The translations under genes were made by a program, and so were the position numbers. Under the pieces are notes generated by a model. That model saw only the letters and a list, made by a program, of their open reading frames with translations, did not search any database and was not told the origin of the DNA. DNA of 64,000 bases from Pseudanabaena sp. ABRG5-3. GTDB taxonomy: Bacteria; Cyanobacteriota; Cyanobacteriia; Pseudanabaenales; Pseudanabaenaceae. The DNA lies in contig NZ_AP017560.1 in the NCBI RefSeq assembly GCF_003967015.1, positions 2,356,001 to 2,420,000 on the forward strand. The letters run 5' to 3'. Below are positions 7,511 to 16,650 of the stretch, piece after piece. How positions within the stretch are numbered: position 1 is the first letter of the stretch; every line of letters begins with the position of its first letter.

Positions 7511-10500
7511 CTAAGACTCCCCATACCCATTTGGTTTGCCGCCCATTCTGGCTTTGATCTCGGTATCAATATCTTGACTCTCTTGGGAATTATCACTTAG
7601 ATTCAGAGTGTTTTTGCCATTATTTTGAAAATAGTGGGAAATTGCTCTTGCCTGTGCTAATACTAGCGAATCACGATCCTTTAATAAATGAGGTAGGATT
7701 TTCGCCAGCGATCGCGGGGAAGCAACTTGTAGATAGGCAATTACTGCTTCTCTGACAAAACCTGTTGGATGTTCTAAGCAAGCTAGCATTGTCTCCGCAG
7801 GTAAACTCCACAACTGAGTGCGTGCCACATGAAAGCAGCAAGCTAAAGTCCAGTCTGATAAACAATAGCGTAAATCTACAAGCTGTTGTAAACGCTTCAT
7901 CGGCTTCATCGGTTTGTGAGGATGAATTGCCGCCAAAACATTTAGCTTATCAGCGATCGACCGATTGTCCACTACGGACAATAAAATTTGCTTAACACTT
8001 AAATCAACGGTATTGTCCAAAATTTCCATGCCACGGGCCAGACTACTTTTAGATCCCGATAGGGGATTAAAGCCCGAGAGGATATTAAAAGAAGCCGCCT
8101 GAATTGCCGATGCCGAGTATAGCAATTTCATCAACAGAAAAATACGCTCTAAACTATCAAGGGCTTCACTTTGCAAAGACTCCAATAGCAGATCCATTTC
8201 TGAAGTTGTAACCTCCGAAAAATCCTCAACTGCCGCCCAAGCTTCAGTCATTACCCCCAGTTCTTGAATTACCATTTTCTCAATGCCACTACGACCAATT
8301 AGCTCCAAAATGGCTTCAATCCCCTGTTCCTGAGGAATACGAATTAAGTTTCTCAAAATCTGTCGCCGATGTTTGCCCCAAGACTTAGGCAAATTGCTTG
8401 CAAGTACAGAAATTGAAGCCTGAGTTGCAATTTCCCCCAAGATATCCCATGCTTGGACACGGATGTTATCGGCGCTTTGATCGCTATAGGCAAGCTCTAA
8501 TAATGAGCTAATGCCATCATCACCAAGATTTACTAAAGCCTCATGGGCGGCTTTGCGGGTAGCCTTGTAATGCAAGCCGCGAATTAGCGATGGGAAATAT
8601 TCGCTTGTACGAGTAGCGGCGATCGCTCTGAGCAAGGCACACCGCACCTCGATTGAAGGATCTGCTAATAACTTCGGCACGTAATATCGTAAAGACTGCA
8701 TAAAAGCAGCTTCGGCTAAAGCTCGACAACCCAATACTCGTTCGGGCTTGGATGGGCTAGTGAGCATATGACGCAAAGTATTCGTCGCTTCAGCAACTTG
8801 ATCTTTATCACCTAGACGCATCATCAAGGCAACCGCAGTACTCCGAATAATAGGATTTTGCTCTGGGCCAAGATAACTGCGCAGACTATCAATATCACGA
8901 TTTTTTTCATCGGCTAGCAACACATAGCGCAAACATAATGCTTGTACTTGTGGTGAAGCATTGGGCGATTGCCTGACTTCGTTGATGTAGGGCAAATACT
9001 TGGTTTCAGGATTGTCGAGCATTGCTTCAAGGCTTTGTGCCTGCAAATCTGGTGTCATTTGGGCAAGCATTGGCGCAAGGGACTCACCTACTGCCTGTGG
9101 CACAATTTGGGTCAGCAGATCAATACAAACGGATTGCTCTGTTTGAGTCTCGGCTCTGGACATTGACTCTGATACCGCACGTCGGAGTTCGCGAGTATCA
9201 ACGGTTAGTAAACTTAATTTTCCTCTTTCAACGCTTTGGATTAACAGCTCTAGATAGCCGCGTCGGAGCAACCAAATCACGATTACCCAGATCAGCGCGA
9301 CAAATACAATTACCGCAGCAAACCAATGGGAAGAAACTGAGAGATCAATGCCTCTGTTTTTAAAAATTTCACTGACAATCCAAATCAAAACCCCTGCGCC
9401 GCCAGTTGCAAGGGGATCGGCGATGCCTCTCACAAAGGATTGAATTTGGCTGCGAAACTGATCGGGTACAGCTTGAAACAATGTTGGTGCAGTGGCGGCA
9501 ACAATGGTAAATCGGAATAGTTCATCAAAAAATTTCAGAACTACAAATCCTGCGAGTAAGCCAAATGGTGCAAATCCTGCGATCGTGCCTGTAATGATGA
9601 TGCCAACGGGGGGCATTAACACCGCAAAAAATACACCAATGCGCTCGATAATTCGGCTAGAGCCAAAAAGCTGAAGGGCAAGCTTAAAAACTCCCATGAT
9701 CCCGCCAAAAATCCCTAAAAAGCTGCCAATCGCTTCTTCGGTTTTGAGATTAACTTCCAGTTGTGTTTGGTACTGAAACTCAATCATGAAAAATAAAACT
9801 TGGGCGGCGATAAAAAAACCAAAGAGGAGCCAGACATATTTGAGGAGATTGCCCTGTAGCGATCGCGTCTCAATTTCGCTATCCTCTTCGTTTTTATAGA
9901 CAAAGTTGGGAAAGGCTTGGCGATAGCGGGTGCTGAGATAAAACAACAACGCTGAACCAATAAATAACATCACACAGGTGGCGAGGGTCATATTGGGAAC
10001 GCCCCCCAAACTCACCAACAATGGGTAAGAGAAACCACCCACAATTTCGGCAACAATGATGCCTGTACTAATTAAAGGAAAGGCTCGTTTAATTTCACGA
10101 ATATTAAATAACTGGTTGGCGGCAATGTCATTATTAATGTTGCTTAATACATAAATGCCTTCAACCCATAACCGAATACTAAATACTGATGCTAAATACA
10201 AAAATGAACCCTTGGTTTGCATCAGTCCCATCCAAGCCAAAGGAAGCGGTAAGGCAAGGAGAAAGGAGATACCCAGCATCACCCAACGCAGGGGGAAAAG
10301 TTTTTGCAACCATGAGTAAAAAACGCCAAAAGCCGTAACCACAAAGGCCGTAGCCATATATACCCAAGTGAGATTTTCGGCTTTATAGCCTTCTAGAAAC
10401 AGGGTAGAGCTAGAATACTCAAGCCATACCGCCCCAATCGATGTTGCACAATAAAATAAAAACATCAACAATGTGCGTTCAGCTTCATCTGGACGCAGGT

Positions 10501-10561
10501 TGACGATTTTTAAAAAGCGCCGCATCGGGGAATTAGAGTCGGGAATGGCAGGTGCACTCAT
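7511..10561 (-). CDS. Nucleotide-transporter-like (Npt/TLC fold) membrane protein fused to HEAT repeats
   Basis: The 1016-residue protein begins with a domain of about 430 residues with around 12 hydrophobic segments that resembles ATP/ADP translocases of the Npt1/TLC superfamily (for example RTLLMFLFYCATSIGAVWLEYSSS near residue 30). From about 480 onward it is soluble and made of HEAT-like helical pairs (VRCALLRAIAATRTSEYFPSLIRGL, VRVQAWDILGEIATQASISVLASNL). HEAT arrays usually hold protein partners. The immediate downstream partner encodes a cNMP-binding domain, suggesting a cyclic-nucleotide-gated complex; this is inference. Transport of nucleotides has not been shown for such fusions and cannot be claimed. 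The divergent nuclease gene starts 24 bases away. Confidence 0.75.
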   Translation of the reverse strand: MSAPAIPDSNSPMRRFLKIVNLRPDEAERTLLMFLFYCATSIGAVWLEYSSSTLFLEGYKAENLTWVYMATAFVVTAFGVFYSWLQKLFPLRWVMLGISFLLALPLPLAWMGLMQTKGSFLYLASVFSIRLWVEGIYVLSNINNDIAANQLFNIREIKRAFPLISTGIIVAEIVGGFSYPLLVSLGGVPNMTLATCVMLFIGSALLFYLSTRYRQAFPNFVYKNEEDSEIETRSLQGNLLKYVWLLFGFFIAAQVLFFMIEFQYQTQLEVNLKTEEAIGSFLGIFGGIMGVFKLALQLFGSSRIIERIGVFFAVLMPPVGIIITGTIAGFAPFGLLAGFVVLKFFDELFRFTIVAATAPTLFQAVPDQFRSQIQSFVRGIADPLATGGAGVLIWIVSEIFKNRGIDLSVSSHWFAAVIVFVALIWVIVIWLLRRGYLELLIQSVERGKLSLLTVDTRELRRAVSESMSRAETQTEQSVCIDLLTQIVPQAVGESLAPMLAQMTPDLQAQSLEAMLDNPETKYLPYINEVRQSPNASPQVQALCLRYVLLADEKNRDIDSLRSYLGPEQNPIIRSTAVALMMRLGDKDQVAEATNTLRHMLTSPSKPERVLGCRALAEAAFMQSLRYYVPKLLADPSIEVRCALLRAIAATRTSEYFPSLIRGLHYKATRKAAHEALVNLGDDGISSLLELAYSDQSADNIRVQAWDILGEIATQASISVLASNLPKSWGKHRRQILRNLIRIPQEQGIEAILELIGRSGIEKMVIQELGVMTEAWAAVEDFSEVTTSEMDLLLESLQSEALDSLERIFLLMKLLYSASAIQAASFNILSGFNPLSGSKSSLARGMEILDNTVDLSVKQILLSVVDNRSIADKLNVLAAIHPHKPMKPMKRLQQLVDLRYCLSDWTLACCFHVARTQLWSLPAETMLACLEHPTGFVREAVIAYLQVASPRSLAKILPHLLKDRDSLVLAQARAISHYFQNNGKNTLNLSDNSQESQDIDTEIKARMGGKPNGYGES

Positions 10562-10585
10562 AGGTGATGGCGATCGGTTGACGAT

Positions 10586-11404
10586 ATGGTACTACAAGAA
10601 CGCAAATCTACAATGCCAGCTATTTTTCCAATTACTTCAATTTCGCAAGGACATCTCAATATCTGGGAAACTTGTCGGCGTAAGTATCAATATAAGTTTT
10701 TAGAGGCACTGAGTTTACCAGATGCTGATCTAGATAGTGCAGAAAAATTGCAGTTGGGGACAAAGTTTCATTTACTTATGCAGCAAAAAGAGCTAGGGCT
10801 TGATGTTATAGCATTGGCGAGTAGTGATGTCAGGTTACAAACTTGGTTAGCCGCTTTTGAGCAGCAACCTCCAGCAATGATCTTGGGCGATCGCTTATGT
10901 GAGCATCGACGTACCTTAGAAGTTTCACTGCACAATAGTGAAAATGACAATCTCGAACAAGGGTATTTTGTCTTAACTGCTATTTATGACCTCTTGCTTT
11001 TGGGCGATCGCCAAGCGCAAATCCTCGATTGGAAAACCCATCAAAAAGCGATCGCGTTTGACAAGTTAGAAACTAATTGGCAAACGCATCTCTATTTATA
11101 TCTATTAGCGAAAACAACTGATTATGAACCTGAGCAAATATCGATGACCTATTGGTTTGCTAATACTGCCCAGTCCGTAATTATTAATTATTCTCAAACT
11201 GCTTATGAGCAAACTGAAAAAAAACTACAGCGAATTTTGACGGAGATTGCTGAGGCTCAGGAATATCCCAAATTAGAGGAAATCAATAATTCCACTTGTC
11301 AATATTGTGAATTTTGCGATCGCTGCGATCGTGGTGACACATTAACTAGCTTTGCTCCCAGCAATATTAGCAATATTGAAGATATTCCCGAAATTGCAAT
11401 ATAG
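10586..11404 (+). CDS. PD-(D/E)XK nuclease family protein (RecB/Cas4-like) with a Cys cluster
   Basis: The 272-residue protein (263 if it begins at the second ATG, 10613, which looks at least as good) has the RecB-type nuclease layout: an N-terminal helix with a cysteine (NIWETCRRKYQYKF, C30), a helix with His (GTKFHLLMQ), then ILDWKTH as the D-x-K active-site strand and QTHLYLYLL as the following helix. At the C-terminus four cysteines are spaced C-x2-C-x2-C-x2-C (CQYCEFCDRC). With C30 these could bind an iron-sulfur cluster, as in Cas4 and AddB. No cas genes or CRISPR repeats are present nearby, so a general DNA-processing role is more likely. It is divergent from the transporter/HEAT gene. 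Confidence 0.82.
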   Translation: MVLQERKSTMPAIFPITSISQGHLNIWETCRRKYQYKFLEALSLPDADLDSAEKLQLGTKFHLLMQQKELGLDVIALASSDVRLQTWLAAFEQQPPAMILGDRLCEHRRTLEVSLHNSENDNLEQGYFVLTAIYDLLLLGDRQAQILDWKTHQKAIAFDKLETNWQTHLYLYLLAKTTDYEPEQISMTYWFANTAQSVIINYSQTAYEQTEKKLQRILTEIAEAQEYPKLEEINNSTCQYCEFCDRCDRGDTLTSFAPSNISNIEDIPEIAI

Positions 11405-11440
11405 CCTGTGGCGCACGCGCAGCGTGCGCCACAGGCTATA
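11400..11440. terminator. Triloop palindrome between convergent genes
   Basis: Arms of 19 bases (11400-11418 and 11422-11440) are exact reverse complements around GCA. The stop codon of the nuclease gene (11402-11404) is in the first arm. The convergent CHAT gene ends 11 bases further on, so this is likely a bidirectional terminator. Confidence 0.65.
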
Positions 11441-11450
11441 TTTAGTGCTT

Positions 11451-14400
11451 TTATAAGCCATTGCTAATCAAGATAAAGGCTGACCAGAAATAGGGATGGG
11501 AAAAATCCTTAGAGCGGATCGTCGCCAATTGTGCTTGACGTAAAGAGTTCGCCTTAGACTGATCGCTTTGTTTGATATTGCTGTAAAAAGACTGCATCAA
11601 AGCCTGTGTTCCCTCATCGCTTACCTGCCATAGAGACGCGATCGCTGCCTTTGCGCCAGCCCTTTGTACCTGATAGCCAAAGCCTAAGATTTCGATGCCA
11701 TTGCCGAGATTGCCCACGCCTGTTTGACAAGCACTGAGAACGATCAAATCCACATTGGACATCGGCAAATCCTTCATCTCGTTGAGCAAAATGCGATCGC
11801 CATTGCCAAAGATCAGAAACGAGTTTTCAGGCTTACCCGCATTAAATTCAGCATGGGTCGCTAAGTGGATCAAATTTTTAGTTTGCATTTGGGCTTCAGT
11901 TGCCTTGCGACTGAAATCATTAGCGACAAGTTTTACCGTATTCGGTAAAGCCGAGGAAATGGCTTGTACTTCGTCTACCGTAGCAGGTAGCCCCACCTGT
12001 CCAAATTTGGTGGTGTTGGGAGCGCCACCAAAAGCCCCCGCAAAAGTCTGTAATGGTTTCGGCGGCTTGGGCGTAAAGTCGCTGAGACTATAGGCGATCA
12101 GGTTATTGATACTGTACTTTTCAACTAGCCATTGTTTGCCATCATAGAGCGCCGCGATCGGAACATAACGTAGTTGTCCATCAGGAGCATAGAAAATCGT
12201 CTTCGTTTGAGCCAGTTCTGCCTCAATTGGCTTGATCAGAATGTTGTAGAGCTTAGTAGCAGGTTCGATCACGTCCAGTGAGGTCGTATCGCGTAGCCCT
12301 GCTTTAAAAGCCTGTACTAGTTGGATAATTTCTGCTTCTTTAATTTTGACCGAGCGATGGATTGGTGGTTTGTTCGGAATAAAGAGAATCAGTTCTAAGC
12401 GATCGCCTAAAATTAGAGGATAGAGTAAAGCATGATCTTGAGGAAGGTTTTGCAAATAGGCGGGAACACGATTTAGTTCTGTAGGAGGAATTTGACTTAA
12501 CTGGTTGACAATTTTTTGATTGCTATCAATAAAAGGTTGTAGTGAAGTTAATCGCTGTTTGGCGATCGCTTGTATTTGTGCAGCTTCTTCAGGAAAAACA
12601 TAGATGCCTTGGGCAGTGCGTTCATTCCCTTTGACATTCTGTAAATAGTCTTGTAGTTCTTGGACTTTGAGTAAATCAAGAACCTGTAATGCTTCCATGA
12701 CTCGCCCCTGTTGCAATAGAAGATCTGCCAGAATGCGGTAATTATAGGCAATTGTTTTCTGGTAAGACTTCTGCTCATCAAGGGAAAGAACACGTAACTC
12801 TTTACGGATTGCTTCGATGCCATTTACCGATTGTTTATAAAAGGCGATCGCTAATTCAGGATATTGATTTTGGAGTAAAGAGCCAATATTGCCAAACATT
12901 TTGCTCTCTTGGTTGCGATTACCAACTTCACGAGCAAGGGATAATGCCTCCTGAAAAGCCATAAATGCTTTGTCACTTTGCTGGGACAGAGCATAAATCA
13001 AACCGATGTTATAAAATGTATTGCCAATTCCAGCCCGATCGCCAATGGCGCGATAGATGTCCAGAGCTTGTTTTTGATAGGCGATCGCTTGAGCAGTTTG
13101 TTTGAGTTCAGAGTAGATATATCCAACTTGAGCGAGCATGGCTGCTTCCGAAGTACGATTCCCCGATTGCTTAAAGAATTCCAACAAGCTGAGAGCCGAT
13201 TGTAGTCTTGCTTGCGGATTTCTGCTCGCAGAGGAACTTAAAGCATTAAACTGAGCGACTAGTTCCTTTGCCATTTCTTGTAATTGCGGCGAGTTTTTGG
13301 TTAGTGCTGGCAATCGCTTCAAGATTTCATCGATTTTTGCAGTTTCCCCTAGTTGGATATACAGAGTTGCCAGATACATCGAAGCAACCCCTTCGCCTTG
13401 GGTATCACCAATAGCCTGATAGATCGATCGCGCATCTTGTAAAGCACTGAGAGCCTTCGGAAATTGACTAAGGGCTGTATAGAGACTACCTTCACCAATG
13501 AGGATACTCGCAAGGGTTTGGCGATCGCTGGGCTTGACATTAGGGACATTGGTTAGAGATTGGTATATGTCCTTTGCCTGTTCATAGAGAGCCAAAGCCT
13601 CACGGTTTTGACTTTGGGCAAGACGAACTTCAGCGATGTTTTTGAGATTACGTCCTTCACCTGCGCGATCGCCTAATTCCTGATAAACCTTTTGCGCTTG
13701 TCCATAGAATTCAATTGCTTGGGGATATTCACTGAGATTCCGATAGGAAGTAGCGACAGCATTCAAAATCTCCGCTTCAAGAGGTCGATCCCCTGCTTGT
13801 CGCACTAGTTCTAAAGCCTTGAGATTGAGCTGAACAACCTTTTTATACTCAAAGGATAGACTGAAAATATTACCTTCCAGATTCAACGCATTTGCCTGTC
13901 CTAATGGATTACCTAAAGCTTGATAGGCTGCATAACTTTGTTGAGCTAGGGCTAGGGCTTGATCCTTTTGTCCCAGTAAACTATAGATAGAAGCTAGATA
14001 AAAGAGAATTTGTCCTTCGGCGGCGCGATTTCCTTCAGCACGGCTCAGTTTGAGTCCATCCTCGAAATAGGCTACCGATTTAGGGAATTCATACTTCTTA
14101 ACATAAATCACTCCAATTGTGGCTAGAGTTTTGCCTTCGCGGTAGCGATCGCCTACTTCCTTGCGAATTGCTAATGACTGTTCCAGCAAAGGTAAAGCCT
14201 TAGCATATTGCTCCAAATTGAGATAAGCCCGTCCCAATTGATATCTTGTTTCCCCTTCAGCTTGGCGATAGCGCAACTTGTCGGTGGTGGCTAGGCTTGA
14301 GGATGGAGATTGGAGGATGGTCAATGCTTGTTGTAAATTGGCGATCGCTTGAGTTTCTTGTCTTAAACTCACCTGTACCATACCCAAACCTGTAAGGGCA

Positions 14401-14747
14401 ATGGATTCTCCTAAGCGATCGCTTTGTTGCCGATAGAGATTGAGAACCTGTTGATATTGTTTTAAAGATTCCTGAAATCTTCCCTGATCAAACAATTTTT
14501 CTGCCTTGGGGATCAGCAAGTCTATGGATTTAGAAGTATTGTCGGCACTTGTTTCCATACTGGGTTCCGCAGCAATAAGCTGATGCTGATCGCTGTCTAA
14601 AACTTTCAAAGCGTAGACGGGATTTATGCCGACTTCACCAAACATTTCGCCCCCAATGAGCAACATCCCCACAATAGCTGTGATAGACAGGCGATCGCGA
14701 ATCAATTTCCCTTGCATAAATACTTGTATAGATATCTTTTGGAGCAT
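11451..14747 (-). CDS. Exported TPR-repeat protein with C-terminal CHAT protease domain
   Basis: The 1098-residue protein starts with a hydrophobic signal-like segment (about residues 20-50; M11 at 14717 is an alternative start). Then come about sixteen tetratricopeptide repeats in two blocks (about 75-480 and 510-640), many with the form LGxxxxAIAxxxQAL. The last 330 residues form a CHAT domain, a caspase-clan (C14-like) peptidase. The catalytic pair is present: His965 in HLATHAEF and Cys1007 in LSACQTG, followed by ASLWQVSDEGT. CHAT-TPR proteins are common in filamentous cyanobacteria; some CHAT proteases act in defence or in cell death after activation by a sensor, but no such partner is adjacent. 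No Shine-Dalgarno sequence decides the start. The signal suggests function outside the cytoplasm. Confidence 0.88.
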   Translation of the reverse strand: MLQKISIQVFMQGKLIRDRLSITAIVGMLLIGGEMFGEVGINPVYALKVLDSDQHQLIAAEPSMETSADNTSKSIDLLIPKAEKLFDQGRFQESLKQYQQVLNLYRQQSDRLGESIALTGLGMVQVSLRQETQAIANLQQALTILQSPSSSLATTDKLRYRQAEGETRYQLGRAYLNLEQYAKALPLLEQSLAIRKEVGDRYREGKTLATIGVIYVKKYEFPKSVAYFEDGLKLSRAEGNRAAEGQILFYLASIYSLLGQKDQALALAQQSYAAYQALGNPLGQANALNLEGNIFSLSFEYKKVVQLNLKALELVRQAGDRPLEAEILNAVATSYRNLSEYPQAIEFYGQAQKVYQELGDRAGEGRNLKNIAEVRLAQSQNREALALYEQAKDIYQSLTNVPNVKPSDRQTLASILIGEGSLYTALSQFPKALSALQDARSIYQAIGDTQGEGVASMYLATLYIQLGETAKIDEILKRLPALTKNSPQLQEMAKELVAQFNALSSSASRNPQARLQSALSLLEFFKQSGNRTSEAAMLAQVGYIYSELKQTAQAIAYQKQALDIYRAIGDRAGIGNTFYNIGLIYALSQQSDKAFMAFQEALSLAREVGNRNQESKMFGNIGSLLQNQYPELAIAFYKQSVNGIEAIRKELRVLSLDEQKSYQKTIAYNYRILADLLLQQGRVMEALQVLDLLKVQELQDYLQNVKGNERTAQGIYVFPEEAAQIQAIAKQRLTSLQPFIDSNQKIVNQLSQIPPTELNRVPAYLQNLPQDHALLYPLILGDRLELILFIPNKPPIHRSVKIKEAEIIQLVQAFKAGLRDTTSLDVIEPATKLYNILIKPIEAELAQTKTIFYAPDGQLRYVPIAALYDGKQWLVEKYSINNLIAYSLSDFTPKPPKPLQTFAGAFGGAPNTTKFGQVGLPATVDEVQAISSALPNTVKLVANDFSRKATEAQMQTKNLIHLATHAEFNAGKPENSFLIFGNGDRILLNEMKDLPMSNVDLIVLSACQTGVGNLGNGIEILGFGYQVQRAGAKAAIASLWQVSDEGTQALMQSFYSNIKQSDQSKANSLRQAQLATIRSKDFSHPYFWSAFILISNGL

Positions 14748-14798
14748 AAATTTCTAAACTAGACTTTATAGCGGTTTTTATTTTGACCAAGTAAGTTA

Positions 14799-14863
14799 AG
14801 CCATAAAAACTAGAAGAGAGTTGCGGCGCTTTGCGCCGCAACTCTCTTCTAGTTTTTATGGCT
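14799..14863. repeat. 31-bp perfect triloop palindrome
   Basis: The longest palindrome of the window: arms 14799-14829 and 14833-14863 match exactly around TTT. It lies upstream of the CHAT gene and 180 bases before the DUF4337 gene, so it is not at a gene end. No protein gene is visible in 14748-15043; the rest should hold the two divergent promoters. Confidence 0.7.
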
Positions 14864-15043
14864 ACGGCTATATATGTATTTGTAAGGGGCAGTCCCCTGC
14901 ATCCTGCTAGATAGCCCATCATGTTGGCTTATAATTTAACAGCTAAAGATAGGATGGGTGTTTTTTTATACTTGTTATCTTAACTAATCTAAATCCAGTC
15001 TAAATTTAACAAATATTTTTATAGGAGAATATAGCCAAAAGTT

Positions 15044-15784
15044 ATGGAAATATCTGATCTTTCTGAAGTTATTGAAGAAAACAATGATGAAGATGGGCAT
15101 GAAGCATCTGAAGATCATGGCAAATCCCAAAAGTCAGATGATCCTCATAAAAAAGAAGTCAAACCCAAAAAGAGTCAACTCAATAACTATGTCGCAATTA
15201 CCGTAGTGATATTTGTCACCTTTATGGGGATCTGCAAAGTTAAGAGCGATAATGTAGTGCAGGCTATGCAAAAAGCTCAGGCTGATCGCATTGATACATG
15301 GTCTTTTTATCAAGCTCGCAATATCCGTGCAGAGGTGGCTAAATCCACGATTGCTCAATTACAACTGCAAGCTTTAGCTCAACAACAGCCCAAAGTTCGT
15401 GCTGAGTATGAAAAAGAGATTGCTAAGTACTCGGCGATCGCGACTAAGCAAGACAAAGAAAAGGAAACATTGCAACAACAGGCTCAGGATGCGGAAAAAC
15501 TATATGAGCAATTGAATGTCCATGATGACCAGTTTGACCTATCTGAGGCTGCCTTTGCCCTTGCGATCGCGATGTTGGCAATGACCTCTCTCACGCAAAA
15601 GAACTGGCTTTACGGTGCGGCTATGGTTCCTGCTGCCTTTGGCTTATTTATGGGAATGGCAGGTTTACTTAACTGGGATTATCATCCAGATACGATGACT
15701 AAGCTTTTATCAAATAATGAGATTCACCAACCCTATAAGCAGGCTTCCAAAATTAATAACAACATTTCCTATCGTCTACATTAA
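15044..15784 (+). CDS. DUF4337 family membrane protein
   Basis: This 246-residue protein begins with about 45 acidic and charged residues (many Glu, Asp, His, Lys). One membrane segment follows (NYVAITVVIFVTFMGI, about 50-65), then a long helical region (about 75-165) rich in Ala, Gln, Lys and Glu that should form a coiled coil, then two more hydrophobic segments (about 170-220). This order matches the DUF4337 family found in cyanobacteria and proteobacteria. Its function is not known to me. The gene stands alone; an AGGAGA box lies about 15 bases before ATG, which is a little far for a normal ribosome site. Confidence 0.78.
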   Translation: MEISDLSEVIEENNDEDGHEASEDHGKSQKSDDPHKKEVKPKKSQLNNYVAITVVIFVTFMGICKVKSDNVVQAMQKAQADRIDTWSFYQARNIRAEVAKSTIAQLQLQALAQQQPKVRAEYEKEIAKYSAIATKQDKEKETLQQQAQDAEKLYEQLNVHDDQFDLSEAAFALAIAMLAMTSLTQKNWLYGAAMVPAAFGLFMGMAGLLNWDYHPDTMTKLLSNNEIHQPYKQASKINNNISYRLH

Positions 15785-15803
15785 TCCTAAAATTCTAAGT
15801 AGC

Positions 15804-15898
15804 ATAGGACTTACGCATTGGGTAGATGAGGCGCGGGTTTCGCCCGCACCTCATCTACCCAAAACCCAGTAAATTCGTTAGGATTGCGTAAGTTCTAT
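15804..15898. mobile_element. MITE-like element with terminal inverted repeats and an inner palindrome
   Basis: ATAGGACTTACGCA (15804-15817) is repeated in inverse orientation at 15885-15898 with one mismatch. Between them is a palindrome with 20-base arms, one mismatch (15818-15837 and 15843-15862). The element is about 95 bases, carries no gene and is flanked by AGC on both sides (15801-15803 and 15899-15901), which could be a short target duplication. The end GGACTTACGCA resembles ends of small non-autonomous elements seen in other cyanobacteria, from memory. Confidence 0.5.
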
Positions 15899-15937
15899 AG
15901 CAATTAAATATTGACTAAGTAATAAATTAAGTAATCT

Positions 15938-16141
15938 ATGAAAAACTTCATCCTCAATCTACTCCGCTATCCTAAATTCTTAGCCATAATCACTGGCGGA
16001 GTTCTGTCCATCGTCATTGCGCCGATCATTCCTTTGTTCAAAAAACCTGTAACGGCGATCGCGATGCTTACAGCCCTAGTTAGTGGATTTATTGGCGTAT
16101 CCCTAGTATTAAGAGCTATGCTAGGACTAGACATTGCCTAG
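15938..16141 (+). CDS. DUF751 (Ycf33-like) small membrane protein
   Basis: The 67-residue protein matches the DUF751 family, which includes the plastid-encoded Ycf33. It begins MKNFILNLLRYPKFLAI, has one hydrophobic helix (about 15-30), then the family motif PLFKKPVTAIAM and a second hydrophobic helix ending in LRAMLGLD. The family occurs in cyanobacteria and some algal plastids, which supports the organism assignment. Function is unknown, perhaps in the thylakoid membrane. No Shine-Dalgarno sequence is seen. Confidence 0.85.
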   Translation: MKNFILNLLRYPKFLAIITGGVLSIVIAPIIPLFKKPVTAIAMLTALVSGFIGVSLVLRAMLGLDIA

Positions 16142-16149
16142 TGATGTGT

Positions 16150-16179
16150 TTTTTACTTTGCCTAATAGTAAAGTAAAAA
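16150..16179 (+). terminator. Hairpin after the DUF751 gene
   Basis: TTTTTACTTT (16150-16159) pairs with AAAGTAAAAA (16170-16179), nine bases after the stop codon. The stem is AT-rich and moderately stable, without a clear T-run after it. Confidence 0.4.
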
Positions 16180-16265
16180 CTTGACTCAGGCTAGGTTTTA
16201 GAACTAGGGTCAATGCGCGAATTTACAGCAGATTGAAATATCAATGTGTTGGACATGTAGTCACT

Positions 16266-16556
16266 ATGTTAGACATCGTCATCATTTTATTTCTCGGTAT
16301 AGCGCCGCCAATCCTGTCTCTATGGATGCTGCATCGCGCTCAAGTTAGTTATCAGCAGACTAATAGGCAAATTCCTCGCATTTCCCAAGCCCCAAGCCTC
16401 AAAGCGTTACCTCCCGCCGATATGACTTGCATTGAGGGATATGGCTATGTGATCGGCAAAGTTAGCTGTAAATACAATGCGCGATCGCCTTATATTCGCT
16501 GTACCGTTAACCCTAGTGGACCCTGTCAAGATTGTCGGCATTACGAAAGCCTGTAG
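16266..16556 (+). CDS. Small DUF6464-like membrane protein with conserved cysteines
   Basis: I place the start at ATG 16266 (96 residues); an earlier TTG at 16233 would add 11 residues without support. The protein has one N-terminal hydrophobic helix (VIILFLGIAPPILSLWML), then a soluble part with the pattern YVIGKVSCKYNARSPYIRC and NPSGPCQDCRHYE. The five cysteines and these phrases recall a family of small cyanobacterial proteins (I believe DUF6464). The cysteine pattern suggests metal binding or disulfide bonds. Function unknown. It is followed by a 13-base-stem hairpin and by rbfA. Confidence 0.65.
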   Translation: MLDIVIILFLGIAPPILSLWMLHRAQVSYQQTNRQIPRISQAPSLKALPPADMTCIEGYGYVIGKVSCKYNARSPYIRCTVNPSGPCQDCRHYESL

Positions 16557-16563
16557 GGTTAAA

Positions 16564-16606
16564 AGTTTTAATTTTGTTTAATTTCATCTTAGGCAAAATT
16601 AAAACT
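16564..16606 (+). terminator. Hairpin between the Cys-rich protein gene and rbfA
   Basis: AGTTTTAATTTTG (16564-16576) and CAAAATTAAAACT (16594-16606) form a perfect 13-base stem. It sits just after the stop at 16554-16556 and 45 bases before rbfA, so it probably ends the upstream transcript. Confidence 0.5.
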
Positions 16607-16650
16607 GAATTCTAAGCAAAAAATCAAATTTACCGTGTAAAAGTAAAAAT

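Noticed and set aside
14635-14922. A 95-codon minus-strand frame upstream of the CHAT gene
   Set aside because: It runs through both arms of the 31-base palindrome and overlaps the CHAT N-terminus in another frame, with Arg/Ser-rich text and no motif.
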